NCBI GenBank assembly: GCA_963665075.1
Contig: OY762063.1
Span: forward strand, 2,480,001 to 2,544,000
Direction of reading: 5' to 3'
Length of the DNA: 64,000 bases
From: JAPULR01 sp963665075
GTDB taxonomy: Bacteria; Chloroflexota; Dehalococcoidia; Lucifugimonadales; GCA-2712585
Shown here in pieces: positions 1-9,194 of this stretch; the stretch's first letter is position 1; the number at the start of each line of letters is the position of its first letter. Below the pieces are notes generated by a model. It had not been told where the DNA came from. It was given only the letters and a program-made list of their open reading frames with translations, and ran no database searches. Both the position numbers and the translations under genes were made by a program.

Positions 1-429
1 GCTGAGGATGGAATCCACAATCTGCTGGACGGTCTGGCGGGCGACGGGCTGGCCGCAGCCGGGGCAGTGGGGACGTCCGGCGCGGGCGAAGAGGAGGCGG
101 AGGTAGTCGTAGATTTCGGTGACGGTGCCGACGGTGGAGCGGGGGTTGTGGGACACGCCCTTCTGGTCGATGGAGATGGCGGGGGAAAGGCCCTCGATGT
201 ACTCCACCTCCGGCTTGTCCATCCGCCCCAGAAACTGGCGGGCGTAGGCGGATAGAGACTCGACGTAGCGGCGCTGTCCTTCGGCGTAGATGGTGTCGAA
301 GGCCAGGGAGCTTTTGCCGGAGCCGGAAACGCCGGTGATGACCACGAGCTTGTCGCGGGGGATGGTCACGCTGACGTTCTTGAGGTTGTGCTGGGTCGCG
401 CCCCTGATGACGATGTTTTCCTGCGGCAT
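1..429 (-). CDS. uvrA: UvrA excinuclease ABC subunit A, N-terminal part (cut by window edge)
   Basis: The 143 residues present are the N-terminus of UvrA, the damage-recognising ATPase of nucleotide excision repair in the cytoplasm. After the start MPQENIVIRGA comes the family hallmark HNLKNVSV, then a Walker A motif GVSGSGKSS at about residues 33-41. The UvrA-specific block YAEGQRRYVESLSAYARQFL follows, and near the window edge is the first part of a zinc module (CPGCGQ). The ATG at 429 is the only start that gives the standard N-terminus. The rest of the gene, roughly 800 residues in this family, lies outside the window to the left. It is divergent from the small membrane-protein gene at 559. 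Confidence 0.95.
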   Translation of the reverse strand, partial: MPQENIVIRGATQHNLKNVSVTIPRDKLVVITGVSGSGKSSLAFDTIYAEGQRRYVESLSAYARQFLGRMDKPEVEYIEGLSPAISIDQKGVSHNPRSTVGTVTEIYDYLRLLFARAGRPHCPGCGQPVARQTVQQIVDSILS

Positions 430-543
430 CTGCACCTTTCCCGGATGTGGTCAACCCCATTTTATCACTATGCGGGCGCAAACGGCACCACCCCCTCGCA
501 CGCCGTCCGTGGCCCGTGGTAGTCATCCCGAAGGCTGATTTGC

Positions 544-549
544 TATAAT
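544..549 (+). promoter_or_regulatory. -10 box (TATAAT) nine bases before a start codon
   Basis: A perfect TATAAT lies nine bases upstream of the ATG at 559. No good -35 hexamer is seen at the usual distance. Initiation about 7 bases downstream would give an almost leaderless mRNA. Confidence 0.55.
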
Positions 550-558
550 GCGGGGGAA

Positions 559-942
559 ATGCCTATTGTTCCCAAAGAAAGGGCGCTGTGGTTCGTCATA
601 GTATTCGTGTTGCAATTCCTGGGCACGTTGGGGATGGTCATCTACCAGGAAGTCGGGGCCAACGTCTCCGACACCGCCTTGGAAACTGCCATAGCGGTGG
701 GCGAGGGGCAAGCGCCATTCGTCTTCATAATCGTGGTTACAACGGTAATCATAGTGGAGGGTTCAGCCATGCTGTATGACTGGTACAAGCGGGAAGTAAA
801 GGAACGGGCTGTCAAGCAAACTTGGGAAGAATCCGATAGGCTCACACAGGAGTGGGAAAATCTCAGTCCAGAAGAACAGAAACGGCAGGGTGTTACGGAA
901 TACGTGCGCAGCAAGCGGTCAGAATCCGATGAGGAGAAGTAG
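559..942 (+). CDS. Small two-helix membrane protein with charged C-terminal tail, function unknown
   Basis: A 127-residue protein that I do not recognise. Two hydrophobic stretches, about residues 9-29 (WFVIVFVLQFLGTLGMVIY) and 52-74 (APFVFIIVVTTVIIVEGSAM), predict two membrane helices. The last 50 residues are a charged, probably helical cytoplasmic tail. The tail motif EWENLSPEEQKRQG is repeated in altered form (EWDSLSLEEKEKRS) in the next gene, 8 bases downstream, so the two are probably co-transcribed sister proteins. The ATG sits right after a TATAAT box. Base composition is a little lower in GC than the surrounding housekeeping genes. Confidence 0.7.
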   Translation: MPIVPKERALWFVIVFVLQFLGTLGMVIYQEVGANVSDTALETAIAVGEGQAPFVFIIVVTTVIIVEGSAMLYDWYKREVKERAVKQTWEESDRLTQEWENLSPEEQKRQGVTEYVRSKRSESDEEK

Positions 943-950
943 GGGCAGCG

Positions 951-1205
951 ATGTTTTTCAGGTCGTTCAGGCAGAGGGTGAAGGAGGAGGCTGAGAAGGA
1001 AAGCCGGGAGGAGATTTTTCGCATCGCCAGGGAATGGGACAGTCTTAGCCTGGAGGAGAAGGAGAAGCGGTCGTTACCGGATTTCTTCCGCGCAAGGTGG
1101 AAGGAATTGGATGAAGAACGGGTAGCGCGTCGCAGAGAACGGGGTGGATTTCAGTTTATGTTTTTGCCGTTCGTTGGGGTTGTAAACTGCTCCTGCTGCA
1201 AGTAG
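951..1205 (+). CDS. Small charged protein related to the tail of its upstream neighbour
   Basis: An 84-residue protein of unknown function. It lacks the two membrane helices of the upstream protein but carries the same tail module: EWDSLSLEEKEKRS, then a phenylalanine/arginine-rich segment and a DEE motif, matching EWENLSPEEQKRQG...SDEEK of the neighbour. The C-terminus turns hydrophobic (FMFLPFVGVVNCSCCK) and ends with three cysteines, which could be a membrane-associating or metal/lipid-modified tail; that is a guess. It follows the upstream stop by 8 bases. It may be a truncated duplicate of the neighbour. Confidence 0.55.
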   Translation: MFFRSFRQRVKEEAEKESREEIFRIAREWDSLSLEEKEKRSLPDFFRARWKELDEERVARRRERGGFQFMFLPFVGVVNCSCCK

Positions 1206-1227
1206 GCCGGTTTTACAGGCGTCCGGC

Positions 1228-1785
1228 TTACCATCCCACGCGGCTGAGGGGGCGGCTCATCGGCCCCCGGTCTTCCAGCTTGCAGCCGGACTCCGGGAGC
1301 GGCCTCAGTCGGGGGGTCGCGGCCTGACGGCGATACCGCCTCCACCGCTTCTGCTTCTTCATCTCCTCCTCAACCATGTTGAAGTCGAATTTGGAGATGA
1401 GGTGAAGGCTGCCCTGGAAGGCCAGGAACCACAATTCCGGCGTCCACCGGCGGGTGAAGTCCATGCGGGGGGCTATCTGATAGGCGTCGATGTACTGGGA
1501 CGGATGCAGCACCACGTCGGGGCGGATGCCCACCCGGTAGGGGAAGTTGCTGCCCCCCTCCACGTTCCACAGGGGCGAGTGGTCGATGTTCAGAGGCTTG
1601 GTTACGGTGGCCGAGGCGGCGAAGTACCTTTCCTGGGCGATGTAGAGGATAACCCGGTCTCCGGGCGCCATGCGCTGCACCTTGCGCCGGTGTTGGGCTA
1701 TCAGCCCCACCATGTCGAATCCTCGTTTCTCGGCAATCTGAAAGTTCGCCGGACTCTTTACCACCATCCAGAAGCTTTTAGGCAT
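1228..1785 (-). CDS. EVE-domain (PUA-like) protein
   Basis: The first 140 residues match the EVE domain (PF01878, formerly DUF55/UPF0310), a PUA-like fold that binds modified bases. Characteristic features are the opening FWMVVKSPANFQIAEKRGF, the basic stretch AQHRRKVQRM, and the strand PGDRVILYIAQERYFAASATV. The C-terminal 45 residues are a basic, low-complexity tail (KKQKRWRRYRRQ). In other bacteria EVE proteins occur as house-cleaning or defence-linked readers of modified DNA or RNA. Nothing next to this gene points to restriction or defence. It is convergent with the gene at 951 and divergent from metH. The ATG at 1785 gives the expected N-terminus. Confidence 0.85.
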   Translation of the reverse strand: MPKSFWMVVKSPANFQIAEKRGFDMVGLIAQHRRKVQRMAPGDRVILYIAQERYFAASATVTKPLNIDHSPLWNVEGGSNFPYRVGIRPDVVLHPSQYIDAYQIAPRMDFTRRWTPELWFLAFQGSLHLISKFDFNMVEEEMKKQKRWRRYRRQAATPRLRPLPESGCKLEDRGPMSRPLSRVGW

Positions 1786-1911
1786 GACGAATCAAAATCC
1801 CTTTGAAGATTTGCACGAAGTCCCATTATTGCACATCGCCGCCAATTTGTTAAATGCGCGCCCTTGTGCCTTGCGGGATTATGCGCTTACTATTGATGCT
1901 TGGAAATCGAA

Positions 1912-4900
1912 ATGCGCCACTCCAAGGGCGACGGACGGGAACGAAGGGTGAATTCCACCGATCATAAACAACGCTTGGACGACCTGCTGAGGCGGAAAAT
2001 TCTGGTGGCGGGCGACGCCAACGGGACGCGCATTCAGGCGTTGGACCTCTCCGCCGATGACTTCGGCGGGCCTGAGTACGAGGGGTGCAACGAGTACCTG
2101 AACTTGTTGCGCCCCGACTTGGTGCAGGAAATACATCGCGCGTACCTGGAGGCGGACGTCGATATCGTCATCACTAACTCCTTCGGGAGCACGCCGTTGG
2201 TGCTGGACGAGTACGGGTTGGGGCACCGCGCGCGGGAGATAAGCGCGGCGGCGGCGCGAAACGCCCGTGTAGTAGCGGATGAGTATTCGACGCCGGAGTG
2301 TCCTCGTCTCGTTGCCGGATCGATGGGGCCGACGACGCGTTCGATTTCCGTGACGGGCGGCGTTACCTGGGACGAGCTTCGTGAGCATTATTTCGTGCAG
2401 GCGTCGGGACTATGGGAAGGCGGCGCGGATCTGCTGTTGGTGGAGACTTCTCAGGACACGCTGAACGTCAAGGCCGCGCTGGCCGCCATCGACGACCTTT
2501 CCGACAAGCTGGGGGTTGAGATTCCCGTGGCGGTCCAGTGCACGATCGAGACGATGGGGACAACCTTGGGTGGGCAGGACGTGGAGGCGTTCTACGCTTC
2601 CGTGAGCCATCGAAACCTGCTGTGGGTGGGTATGAACTGCTCCACCGGGCCGGAATTCATGCGCGACCATCTGCGGACGCTGGCGTCCATATCCCGCTTT
2701 CCGGTGGCGGTGATTCCCAACGCCGGATTGCCCGACGAGGACGGCAACTACAACGAGACGCCGGAGCGTTTTTCTCGGACAATGTTGTCCTTCGTGCGGG
2801 AGGGTTGGGTGAACGTCCTCGGCGGTTGCTGCGGCACCACGCCGGAGCATCTGGAACCGCTGGTGGAAGCTTTGGAGGACGTCGCTCCAAGGAAAGCGTC
2901 TGAACGTCAGGCCGTCGTCTTTTCCGGCTTGGAGACGCTTACCGTCGACGAGGACATCCGCCCCGTGCTGGTGGGCGAACGCACCAACGTGTTAGGCAGC
3001 CGTCGGTTCAAGCGGCTCATCCGGCAGGGCAAGTTCGACGAGGCACAGGAGATTGGGCGTCGTCAGGTGCGCCGAGGCGCCCACGTGGTGGACGTGTGTC
3101 TGCAAGACCCCGACCGGGACGAAATGGCGGACATGGTTATCTTCCTCAAGGGTCTGGTTAGGAAGGTTAAGGCCCCCATCATGCTCGACTCCACGGACAC
3201 CGAAGTCCTGGCGGAGGCCCTGAAGCACACCCCCGGCAAGAGCATCATCAACTCGATAAACCTGGAGGACGGGGAGGAGCGTTTCGCGTCGGTGACGCCT
3301 CTGGCCCGCAGCTTTGGCGCGGGGCTGGTGGTGGGGTGCATCGACGACGACAAGGAGCAGGCCCAGGCCGTCACCCGCGAGCGGAAGCTGGCCATCGCCC
3401 AGCGTTCCTACGAGTTGCTGACGGAGAAGTACGGCGTACCGGCGGAGGACATCATCTTCGACCCGCTTGTCTTCCCCATCGGCACGGGCGACGTGAACTA
3501 CGAAGGCGCGGGCGTGGAGACGGTCGAGGGCGTCCGCCTAATCAAGGAGCATCTGCCACGGGCGCGGACGGTCTTGGGCATCTCCAACGTGTCCTTCGGC
3601 CTGCCCCCGGCGGGCCGGGAGGTGCTGAACTCGGTGATGCTGTACCACTGCGTTCAGGCGGGCCTGGACATGGCCATCGTCAACACGGAAGGGCTGGTGC
3701 GATACGCCTCCATCCCGGAGGACGAGCGAAAACTTGCGGAGGACCTCATCTGGTGGCGCGGCGAAGACCCCATCGCCGCCTTCGCCGATCGGTTCCGGGA
3801 GCGACGGGTGCAGCGTCCTGAATCGGAGCGGAAGAAGATGCCCCTGGACAAGCGGCTGTCCTCCGCCATCGTGGAGGGCATCAAAGAGGGACTGGAATCC
3901 GACCTGAAGGAAGCGCTGGGCAAGCGGTCGCCGCTGGAGATAATCAACGGGCCGCTCATGGACGGGATGAACGAGGTGGGGCGGCTGTTCGGCCTGAACC
4001 AGCTAATCGTCGCCGAGGTGCTGAGTTCCGCTGAGGTGATGAAGGCGGCGGTCTCGTACCTGGAGCCGCTGATGGAGAGCGGCGAAGCGGCCACCCGCGG
4101 CACCATCGTCCTAGCCACGGTCAAGGGCGACGTTCACGACATAGGCAAGAACCTGGTTGACATAATCCTCTCAAACAACGGCTACCGCGTCATCAACCTG
4201 GGCATCAAGGTGCCACCGCAGGACCTGATTCAAGCCTACCGGGAGCACCGGCCCGACATGATTGGGTTGTCGGGGTTGCTGGTCAAGTCGGCGCAGATGA
4301 TGGTGGAGACGGTGCGCGACCTGACGGAGGCGGGGGTGGACTGCCCCGTGCTGGTGGGGGGCGCGGCGCTGACGAACCGGTTTACCCGGTTGCGGATAGC
4401 GCCGGGACATCGGGGGGTGGTGGGCTACGCCCGCGACGCCATGTCCGGTCTTGACCTGGCCCACCGTCTTGCCGACGCGGACGAACGGCAGCGGCTGGCG
4501 TCGGAACTCGTCCGTGAGACCCAAGTTATGGAGAAGGAGGAAGCATCGCGAAGCAGTATGCCCCGACCGACGCGGCCTCGTTCGTCGGAGTCAACCGTCG
4601 TTCCCGTGACGAATCCCCCTCCACCGCCGGACCTGCGCCGTCACCTGCTGAAGGACTTCGACCTCTCCGAAATCTTCCGATACGTCAACCCCGTCATGCT
4701 CTATACAAGGCACCTGGGCTATCGAGGTCGATTCGCGGATGCGCTGGAAGCGGGGGAGGAAAAAGCGGTGGAGCTTCGAGAACGAGTGCGGCGGGTGGAG
4801 GACGTGATGATTGAGCGGTCGGACATCCGCGCCAACGCCGTGTACCGGTTCTACCGCGCCGCCTCCGACGGCGACGACCTTCTTATCCTATCCGACGACG

Positions 4901-5451
4901 GAGAGAGGATACTGGAGCGGTTCCGCTTCGGACGCCAGTCCGACGGCGACGGCCTCTGCCTCTCCGACTACGCGCTGCCCCGGAAATCCGGCACGCCCGA
5001 CTACGTAGGCGCCTTCGTCACAACCATCGGCCCCGGAATCCGCGAATTGGCCGCCGAATGGCAGGATAAGGGCGACTACCTTTCGTCTCACATCCTGCAA
5101 GTCCTGGCGCTGGAAGGCGCGGAGGCCTTCGCCGAGCTTCTGCACAAGCGGCTTCGCGCCGCCTGGGGCTTTGCCGACCCGGAGGGATTGACGAACAGGG
5201 ACCTGTTCAGGGCCAACTACCGGGGCAAGCGATATTCCTTCGGCTATCCCGCCTGCCCCAGGCTGGAAGACCAAACGCAGCTGTGGCGGCTTCTGGAGCC
5301 GGAAAAATCCATCGGCGTCTCGCTGACGGAGGGGTTTATGATGGAGCCGGAGGGGTCGGTGAGCGCGCTGGTGATGCATCATCCGCAGGCCAAATACTTC
5401 AACCTGAGCCCTGAGGACGTGGAGCGGCTGGAGTCCAGGCACGCCCCCTAA
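1912..5451 (+). CDS. metH: Cobalamin-dependent methionine synthase (MetH), full length
   Basis: Transfers the methyl group of 5-methyltetrahydrofolate to homocysteine through cobalamin. All four modules are present (residues counted from the ATG at 1912; 1179 aa). The homocysteine domain has zinc cysteines at about 243 (VGMNCSTGP) and 306-307 (GGCCGTTPEHL). The pterin domain starts near 345 (LVGERTNVLGS). The cobalamin domain has DVHDIGKN with the cobalt-ligand His near 742. The reactivation domain has GYPACP and SLTEGFMMEPEG. A proline/serine-rich linker (SSMPRPTRPRSS) separates the last two. The usual GGMGT glycine motif near the N-terminus reads GDANGTR here. An in-frame TTG at 1900 is an alternative start; the ATG has GGAAA five bases upstream. 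No cobalamin riboswitch was recognised upstream. Confidence 0.95.
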   Translation: MRHSKGDGRERRVNSTDHKQRLDDLLRRKILVAGDANGTRIQALDLSADDFGGPEYEGCNEYLNLLRPDLVQEIHRAYLEADVDIVITNSFGSTPLVLDEYGLGHRAREISAAAARNARVVADEYSTPECPRLVAGSMGPTTRSISVTGGVTWDELREHYFVQASGLWEGGADLLLVETSQDTLNVKAALAAIDDLSDKLGVEIPVAVQCTIETMGTTLGGQDVEAFYASVSHRNLLWVGMNCSTGPEFMRDHLRTLASISRFPVAVIPNAGLPDEDGNYNETPERFSRTMLSFVREGWVNVLGGCCGTTPEHLEPLVEALEDVAPRKASERQAVVFSGLETLTVDEDIRPVLVGERTNVLGSRRFKRLIRQGKFDEAQEIGRRQVRRGAHVVDVCLQDPDRDEMADMVIFLKGLVRKVKAPIMLDSTDTEVLAEALKHTPGKSIINSINLEDGEERFASVTPLARSFGAGLVVGCIDDDKEQAQAVTRERKLAIAQRSYELLTEKYGVPAEDIIFDPLVFPIGTGDVNYEGAGVETVEGVRLIKEHLPRARTVLGISNVSFGLPPAGREVLNSVMLYHCVQAGLDMAIVNTEGLVRYASIPEDERKLAEDLIWWRGEDPIAAFADRFRERRVQRPESERKKMPLDKRLSSAIVEGIKEGLESDLKEALGKRSPLEIINGPLMDGMNEVGRLFGLNQLIVAEVLSSAEVMKAAVSYLEPLMESGEAATRGTIVLATVKGDVHDIGKNLVDIILSNNGYRVINLGIKVPPQDLIQAYREHRPDMIGLSGLLVKSAQMMVETVRDLTEAGVDCPVLVGGAALTNRFTRLRIAPGHRGVVGYARDAMSGLDLAHRLADADERQRLASELVRETQVMEKEEASRSSMPRPTRPRSSESTVVPVTNPPPPPDLRRHLLKDFDLSEIFRYVNPVMLYTRHLGYRGRFADALEAGEEKAVELRERVRRVEDVMIERSDIRANAVYRFYRAASDGDDLLILSDDGERILERFRFGRQSDGDGLCLSDYALPRKSGTPDYVGAFVTTIGPGIRELAAEWQDKGDYLSSHILQVLALEGAEAFAELLHKRLRAAWGFADPEGLTNRDLFRANYRGKRYSFGYPACPRLEDQTQLWRLLEPEKSIGVSLTEGFMMEPEGSVSALVMHHPQAKYFNLSPEDVERLESRHAP

Positions 5452-5484
5452 TCCCCCCCTCACCTTCCCGCTACCCCCTTTCGT

Positions 5485-5614
5485 CATTCCCGCGCAGGCG
5501 GGAATCCACCACTCCCTCGCCAAACCTCCCGTAGGGTCGAGCGCCCTGTCGCCCCTACCCCGTTGCGCTTCGTTTGTGATTCCAGTGGGATTCCCCCGCC
5601 CGCCCCTCCCCTCT
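5485..5614. repeat. Scattered palindromic repeat copies after metH
   Basis: Single copies of the same short palindromes that make up the neighbouring array. They include an ATTCCCG...CGGGAAT hairpin near 5485-5510 and a degenerate GTAGGG...CCCTAC hairpin near 5530-5560. No gene is seen here. Confidence 0.6.
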
Positions 5615-6476
5615 GGATTCCCGTTTTCACGGGAATGACGAAGGTGTGCGCTCACCCTGAGCCTGTCGAAGGGTCGAGCGACTGCTGCGTCATCCTCCGG
5701 AATCACCCTCATCCTAGCCTTCCCCCATCAAGGGGGAAGGGAGAAGATGGATTCCCGTTTTCACGGGAATGACGAAGGTGTGCGCTCACCCTGAGCCTGT
5801 CGAAGGGTCGAGCGACTGCTGCGTCATCCTCCGGAATCACCCTCATCCTAGCCTTCCCCCATCAAGGGGGAAGGGAGAAGATGGATTCCCGTTTTCACGG
5901 GAATGACGAAGGTGTGCGCTCACCCTGAGCCTGTCGAAGGGTCGAGTGACTGCTGCGTCATCCTCCGGAATCACCCTCATCCTAGCCTTCCCCCATCAAG
6001 GGGGAAGGGAGAAGATGGATTCCCGTTTTCACGGGAATGACGAAGGTGTGCGCTCACCCTGAGCCTGTCGAAGGGTCGAGCGACTGCTGCGTCATCCTCC
6101 GGAATCACCCTCATCCTAGCCTTCCCCCATCAAGGGGGAAGGGAGAAGATGGATTCCCGTTTTCACGGGAATGACGAAGGTGTGCGCTCACCCTGAGCCT
6201 GTCGAAGGGTCGAGCGACTGCTGCGTCATCCTCCAGAATCGCCCTCATCCTAGCCTTCCCCCATCAAGGGGGAAGGGAGAAGATGGATTCCCGTTTTCAC
6301 GGGAATGACGAAGGTGTGCGCTCACCCCGAGCCTGTCGAAGGGTCGAGCGACTGCTGCGTCATCCTCCGGAATCGCCCTCATCCTAGCCTTCCCCCATCA
6401 AGGGGGAAGGGAGAAGAGGGATTCCCGTTTTCACGGGAATGACGAAGGTGTGCGCTCACCCTGAGCTTGTCGAAGG
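5615..6476. repeat. 134-bp direct tandem repeat, about 6.4 copies
   Basis: Copies begin at 5615, 5749, 5883, 6017, 6151, 6285 and 6419, each exactly 134 bp apart, with only a few substitutions between copies. Each unit carries three palindromic motifs that occur singly elsewhere in the window: ATTCCCGTTTTCACGGGAAT (8-bp stem), CCCTGAGCCTGTCGAAGGG, and CTTCCCCCATCAAGGGGGAA. The array sits between the converging ends of metH and fbpC. Reading frames across it are artefacts of the repeat. Confidence 0.95.
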
Positions 6477-6489
6477 GTAGGGCGTCCGG

Positions 6490-7581
6490 CTAGACCAGGA
6501 TTCCCCGGTGGTAGCAGGGCAGTTCTCGCTCCGTGGCGAATCGCACCTGGACGCTCGTCCCCTCCGGGTATAACTCCAGCGTCGGCTTCATGCAGTACAC
6601 GATTTCGCCGTTGTCCATGATGATGGTGTAGAGGGTGTACGCCCCGTGATAGGCGGAGGTTATGAGCCGTCCCTGCCCGCCCTCGCAACGCTCGAAGGTC
6701 AGCTCTTCGGGACGCGCCATCACCTCCAGACCGCTGAAGAACCTTGGGGGCGATTCCCGTTTGATTGCGCCCGCGGCGGTGTGAAGCTGCCCTTCGGAGT
6801 AGGTCGCGGAAAGGAACCCGGCAATCCCGACGAAGTTGGCAACGAAGGTTGTGGCGGGGCGTTGGTACACTTCCTGGGGCGTGTCCACCTGTTCCAGACG
6901 GCCCTGATTCATCACCGCCACCCGGTCTGCCATCGCCAACGCCTCCTCCTGGTTGTGCGTCACCAGAATAGTGGTCACCCCTGTAAGAGAGAGGATGCGC
7001 TTCACGTCCTCCCGCACCTGTTCGCGGAGCTTGGCGTCCAGGTTGGAGAAGGGTTCGTCCATCAGCAGCGCCTGCGGACGGGGCGCGAGGGCCCGCGCGA
7101 GGGCCGCGCGCTGCTGTTCGCCGCCGGAAAGTTCGTGGGGCATCCGCCTGGATAGGTGGTTGATGCCCACCAGTCCCAGGACTTCCGAAACGCGGACAGA
7201 AAGCCGCATCTGGTTCATCATGCGGTTGGGGTCTCTGGAGATTCCCCGCTTTCGCACCGGAGGCAGCCCGTAGGCCACGTTCTTCTCCACGGTCAGGTGG
7301 GGAAAGAGGGCGTAGTCCTGAAAGACCATGCCGATCTTCCGCTTCTCCGGCGGGGTGAAGGTATGAGCGTCTGCAACGGTGCGACCGCTGAGTTCTATGG
7401 AACCGGCGTTGGGCCACTCGAACCCCGCCATCATTCGAAGGGTGGTGGTCTTGCCGCAGCCGCTTGGGCCGAGAATTACCATCAACTCGCCCTTGGCGAC
7501 TTCCAGGCTGACGTTCTGGACGGCGATGACGCCGCCGTAGGACTTGGAAAGACCGGCGCATCGGAGGACGGTTTCGCTCAT
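6490..7581 (-). CDS. fbpC: Iron(III)-type ABC transporter, ATP-binding protein
   Basis: ATPase of an importer of the ferric/spermidine class (FbpC/PotA-like, 363 aa) on the cytoplasmic face. It has Walker A GPSGCGKTT, the signature LSGGEQQRAALARAL, Walker B ALLMDEPFSNLD and the switch His in LVTHNQEEAL. A C-terminal TOBE-like domain begins near residue 270 (RPEELTFERCEGG). An in-frame extension upstream exists but is out of register with the permease, so the true start is the ATG at 7581. Its first four bases overlap the permease stop (ATGA), which indicates translational coupling. It is the last gene of the fbpA-fbpB-fbpC operon. Substrate assignment as iron rests on the binding protein. Confidence 0.93.
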   Translation of the reverse strand: MSETVLRCAGLSKSYGGVIAVQNVSLEVAKGELMVILGPSGCGKTTTLRMMAGFEWPNAGSIELSGRTVADAHTFTPPEKRKIGMVFQDYALFPHLTVEKNVAYGLPPVRKRGISRDPNRMMNQMRLSVRVSEVLGLVGINHLSRRMPHELSGGEQQRAALARALAPRPQALLMDEPFSNLDAKLREQVREDVKRILSLTGVTTILVTHNQEEALAMADRVAVMNQGRLEQVDTPQEVYQRPATTFVANFVGIAGFLSATYSEGQLHTAAGAIKRESPPRFFSGLEVMARPEELTFERCEGGQGRLITSAYHGAYTLYTIIMDNGEIVYCMKPTLELYPEGTSVQVRFATERELPCYHRGILV

Positions 7582-9194
7582 TGGCTTTGCCAGCGTTGTC
7601 TGACGATGATGAGTACCATTGGCACAGATGATACCAGTATAAGCGCCAAGGCGTAGAATGCCGCTTCGGTGAAGAAGGCTTCCGACGACGCCGACCATAT
7701 CGACGTGGCGAGGGTCTTGAATCCGGCGGGGCCGAGGATGAGGGTCGCGGGCAGTTCCTTCATTATCAGAAGAAAAGTCAGGCTGCCCCCGGCGATGAGT
7801 CCGGGGCGCAACAGGGGCAGGTCGATGGTGCGAATTACCTCCAACGGGCCTCTGCCGAGGCTGCGTCCCGCCTCCTCCCATCGGGGGCTTATCTGGAGCA
7901 GGGACGTTCGCAGCGCGCCCACGCCGGCGGGCAGGAAGAGCACCAGGTAGGCGAAAACCAGCAGCGCCGTCGTCTGGTACAGGGCGGGGGCGTATTGGGA
8001 GCCGAAGTAGACGAGGGAGAGGGCGACGGCGATGCCGGGAAGGGCGAATCCCACGTGGGTGGCCCGCTCCAGCAGCGCGCTGGCCGGGCTGGGAAATCGG
8101 ACGGAAAGGAGGGCTACGGGAAGGGACGCCGCCAGCACCACCAGCACGGCGATTCCCGAAACGACGACGGAGTTCGCGACGGCGCTCCACAGATGCGGCA
8201 CGGCCTCGCCGGCAGCGACGCCGCGGGCCACCCACCAGCCGAGGACGGACATGGGCAGGGCCAGGGCGAACAGGACGATGGTGGCGCAGAAGGCCAGCGC
8301 GGGCCACTTCCACGCGCCAAGGGAAAGGGGCTGGGCAGGTCGCGCGGCGCCGGAGGAGCTTCGATGGTAGGTGGCGCGGCTCCGCGTCCGGGTCTCCGCC
8401 AGAAGGATTCCGGCGGCAAACACCGCCAGGACGAGGCACAGCCCCGCCGCGAGGATTCTGTCGAGAGACGAGTTGTACTGGAGGTAGATGGCCCAGGTGA
8501 AGGTCTCGTAGCGCATCAGGGAAACCGCGCCGAAGTCGCTGAGGGTGTAGAGGGCGGTCAGCAGCGCGCCGGAGGCGATGGCGGGTCTGAGAAGGGGAAG
8601 GGTTATCCGACGGAAGGCGCTCCACGCCGAATGGCCCAGGCTGCGGGAGGCTTCCTCCAGGGACGGGTCCATGCGGGTGAGGGCGGCCTGCGCGGGCAGC
8701 AGCACGTAGGGAAAGCTCAACAGCGTCAGGGTCAACAAGGCGCCGGGGAAGCCGTAGATTTCCGGCAGCCGCTCGACGCCGAAGGGGCCTTCCAGCGCGC
8801 GTTGCAGCATCCCCCGCGGGCCGAGGGCGACTATGACCAGGAACGCCCCGATGTAGGTGGGTATCACCAGGGGGAGCGCGGTCAGGATGGCCCAGACCCT
8901 ACGGAAGGGCAGGTCCGTGCGGGTGACGAGCCAGGCCAGGGGGACGGCTATGAGGATGCAAGCCGCCGTCGTCGCCGCCACCAGCAGCGCGGAGCGGATG
9001 ATGATTTCAAGGGTGCGAAGCCGGAAGAGAAGCTCCCAGAATTCCGCGCCGGAGCCGACTCCGCGGATGAACAGGTAGACTAAAGGGAGGGCGATGGCGA
9101 CGGCGACCAGCGCGGCGGCGCCCAGCAGGACGGGATGCGGCCCCGCCCGGCGGGAAATGCGAGGGCGGGTTCCGGATTCGTTAGCAGACGCCAT
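7578..9194 (-). CDS. fbpB: Iron(III)-type ABC transporter, double-length permease
   Basis: Inner-membrane permease of 538 residues with two fused BPD_transp domains, as in FbpB/SfuB/HitB. It has roughly twelve hydrophobic segments. Two EAA loops that contact the ATPase are seen: EEASRSLGHSAWSAFRRI in the first half and EEAGRSLGRGPLEVIRTI in the second. The N-terminus (MASANESGTRPRISRR) is a short basic cytoplasmic tail before the first helix. It lies between the binding protein, about 300 bp upstream with repeat-filled spacer, and the ATPase, which overlaps it by 4 bp. Confidence 0.93.
   Translation of the reverse strand: MASANESGTRPRISRRAGPHPVLLGAAALVAVAIALPLVYLFIRGVGSGAEFWELLFRLRTLEIIIRSALLVAATTAACILIAVPLAWLVTRTDLPFRRVWAILTALPLVIPTYIGAFLVIVALGPRGMLQRALEGPFGVERLPEIYGFPGALLTLTLLSFPYVLLPAQAALTRMDPSLEEASRSLGHSAWSAFRRITLPLLRPAIASGALLTALYTLSDFGAVSLMRYETFTWAIYLQYNSSLDRILAAGLCLVLAVFAAGILLAETRTRSRATYHRSSSGAARPAQPLSLGAWKWPALAFCATIVLFALALPMSVLGWWVARGVAAGEAVPHLWSAVANSVVVSGIAVLVVLAASLPVALLSVRFPSPASALLERATHVGFALPGIAVALSLVYFGSQYAPALYQTTALLVFAYLVLFLPAGVGALRTSLLQISPRWEEAGRSLGRGPLEVIRTIDLPLLRPGLIAGGSLTFLLIMKELPATLILGPAGFKTLATSIWSASSEAFFTEAAFYALALILVSSVPMVLIIVRQRWQSQ

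Noticed and set aside
1786..1911. A cobalamin or SAM riboswitch before metH
   Set aside because: The spacer is only about 125 bp and I could not recognise the conserved core of either class.
5615..6476. A possible replication origin or iteron array
   Set aside because: The units are made of dispersed intergenic palindromes, and neither DnaA-type boxes nor replication initiator genes are present.
7582..8625. A long N-terminal extension of the ABC ATPase frame
   Set aside because: It is the shifted shadow of the permease gene. The ATG at 7581 gives the normal ATPase N-terminus and the usual ATGA overlap.
7995..9083. A 362-residue plus-strand frame opposite the permease
   Set aside because: Gly/Gln/Arg-rich low-complexity shadow of the permease gene.
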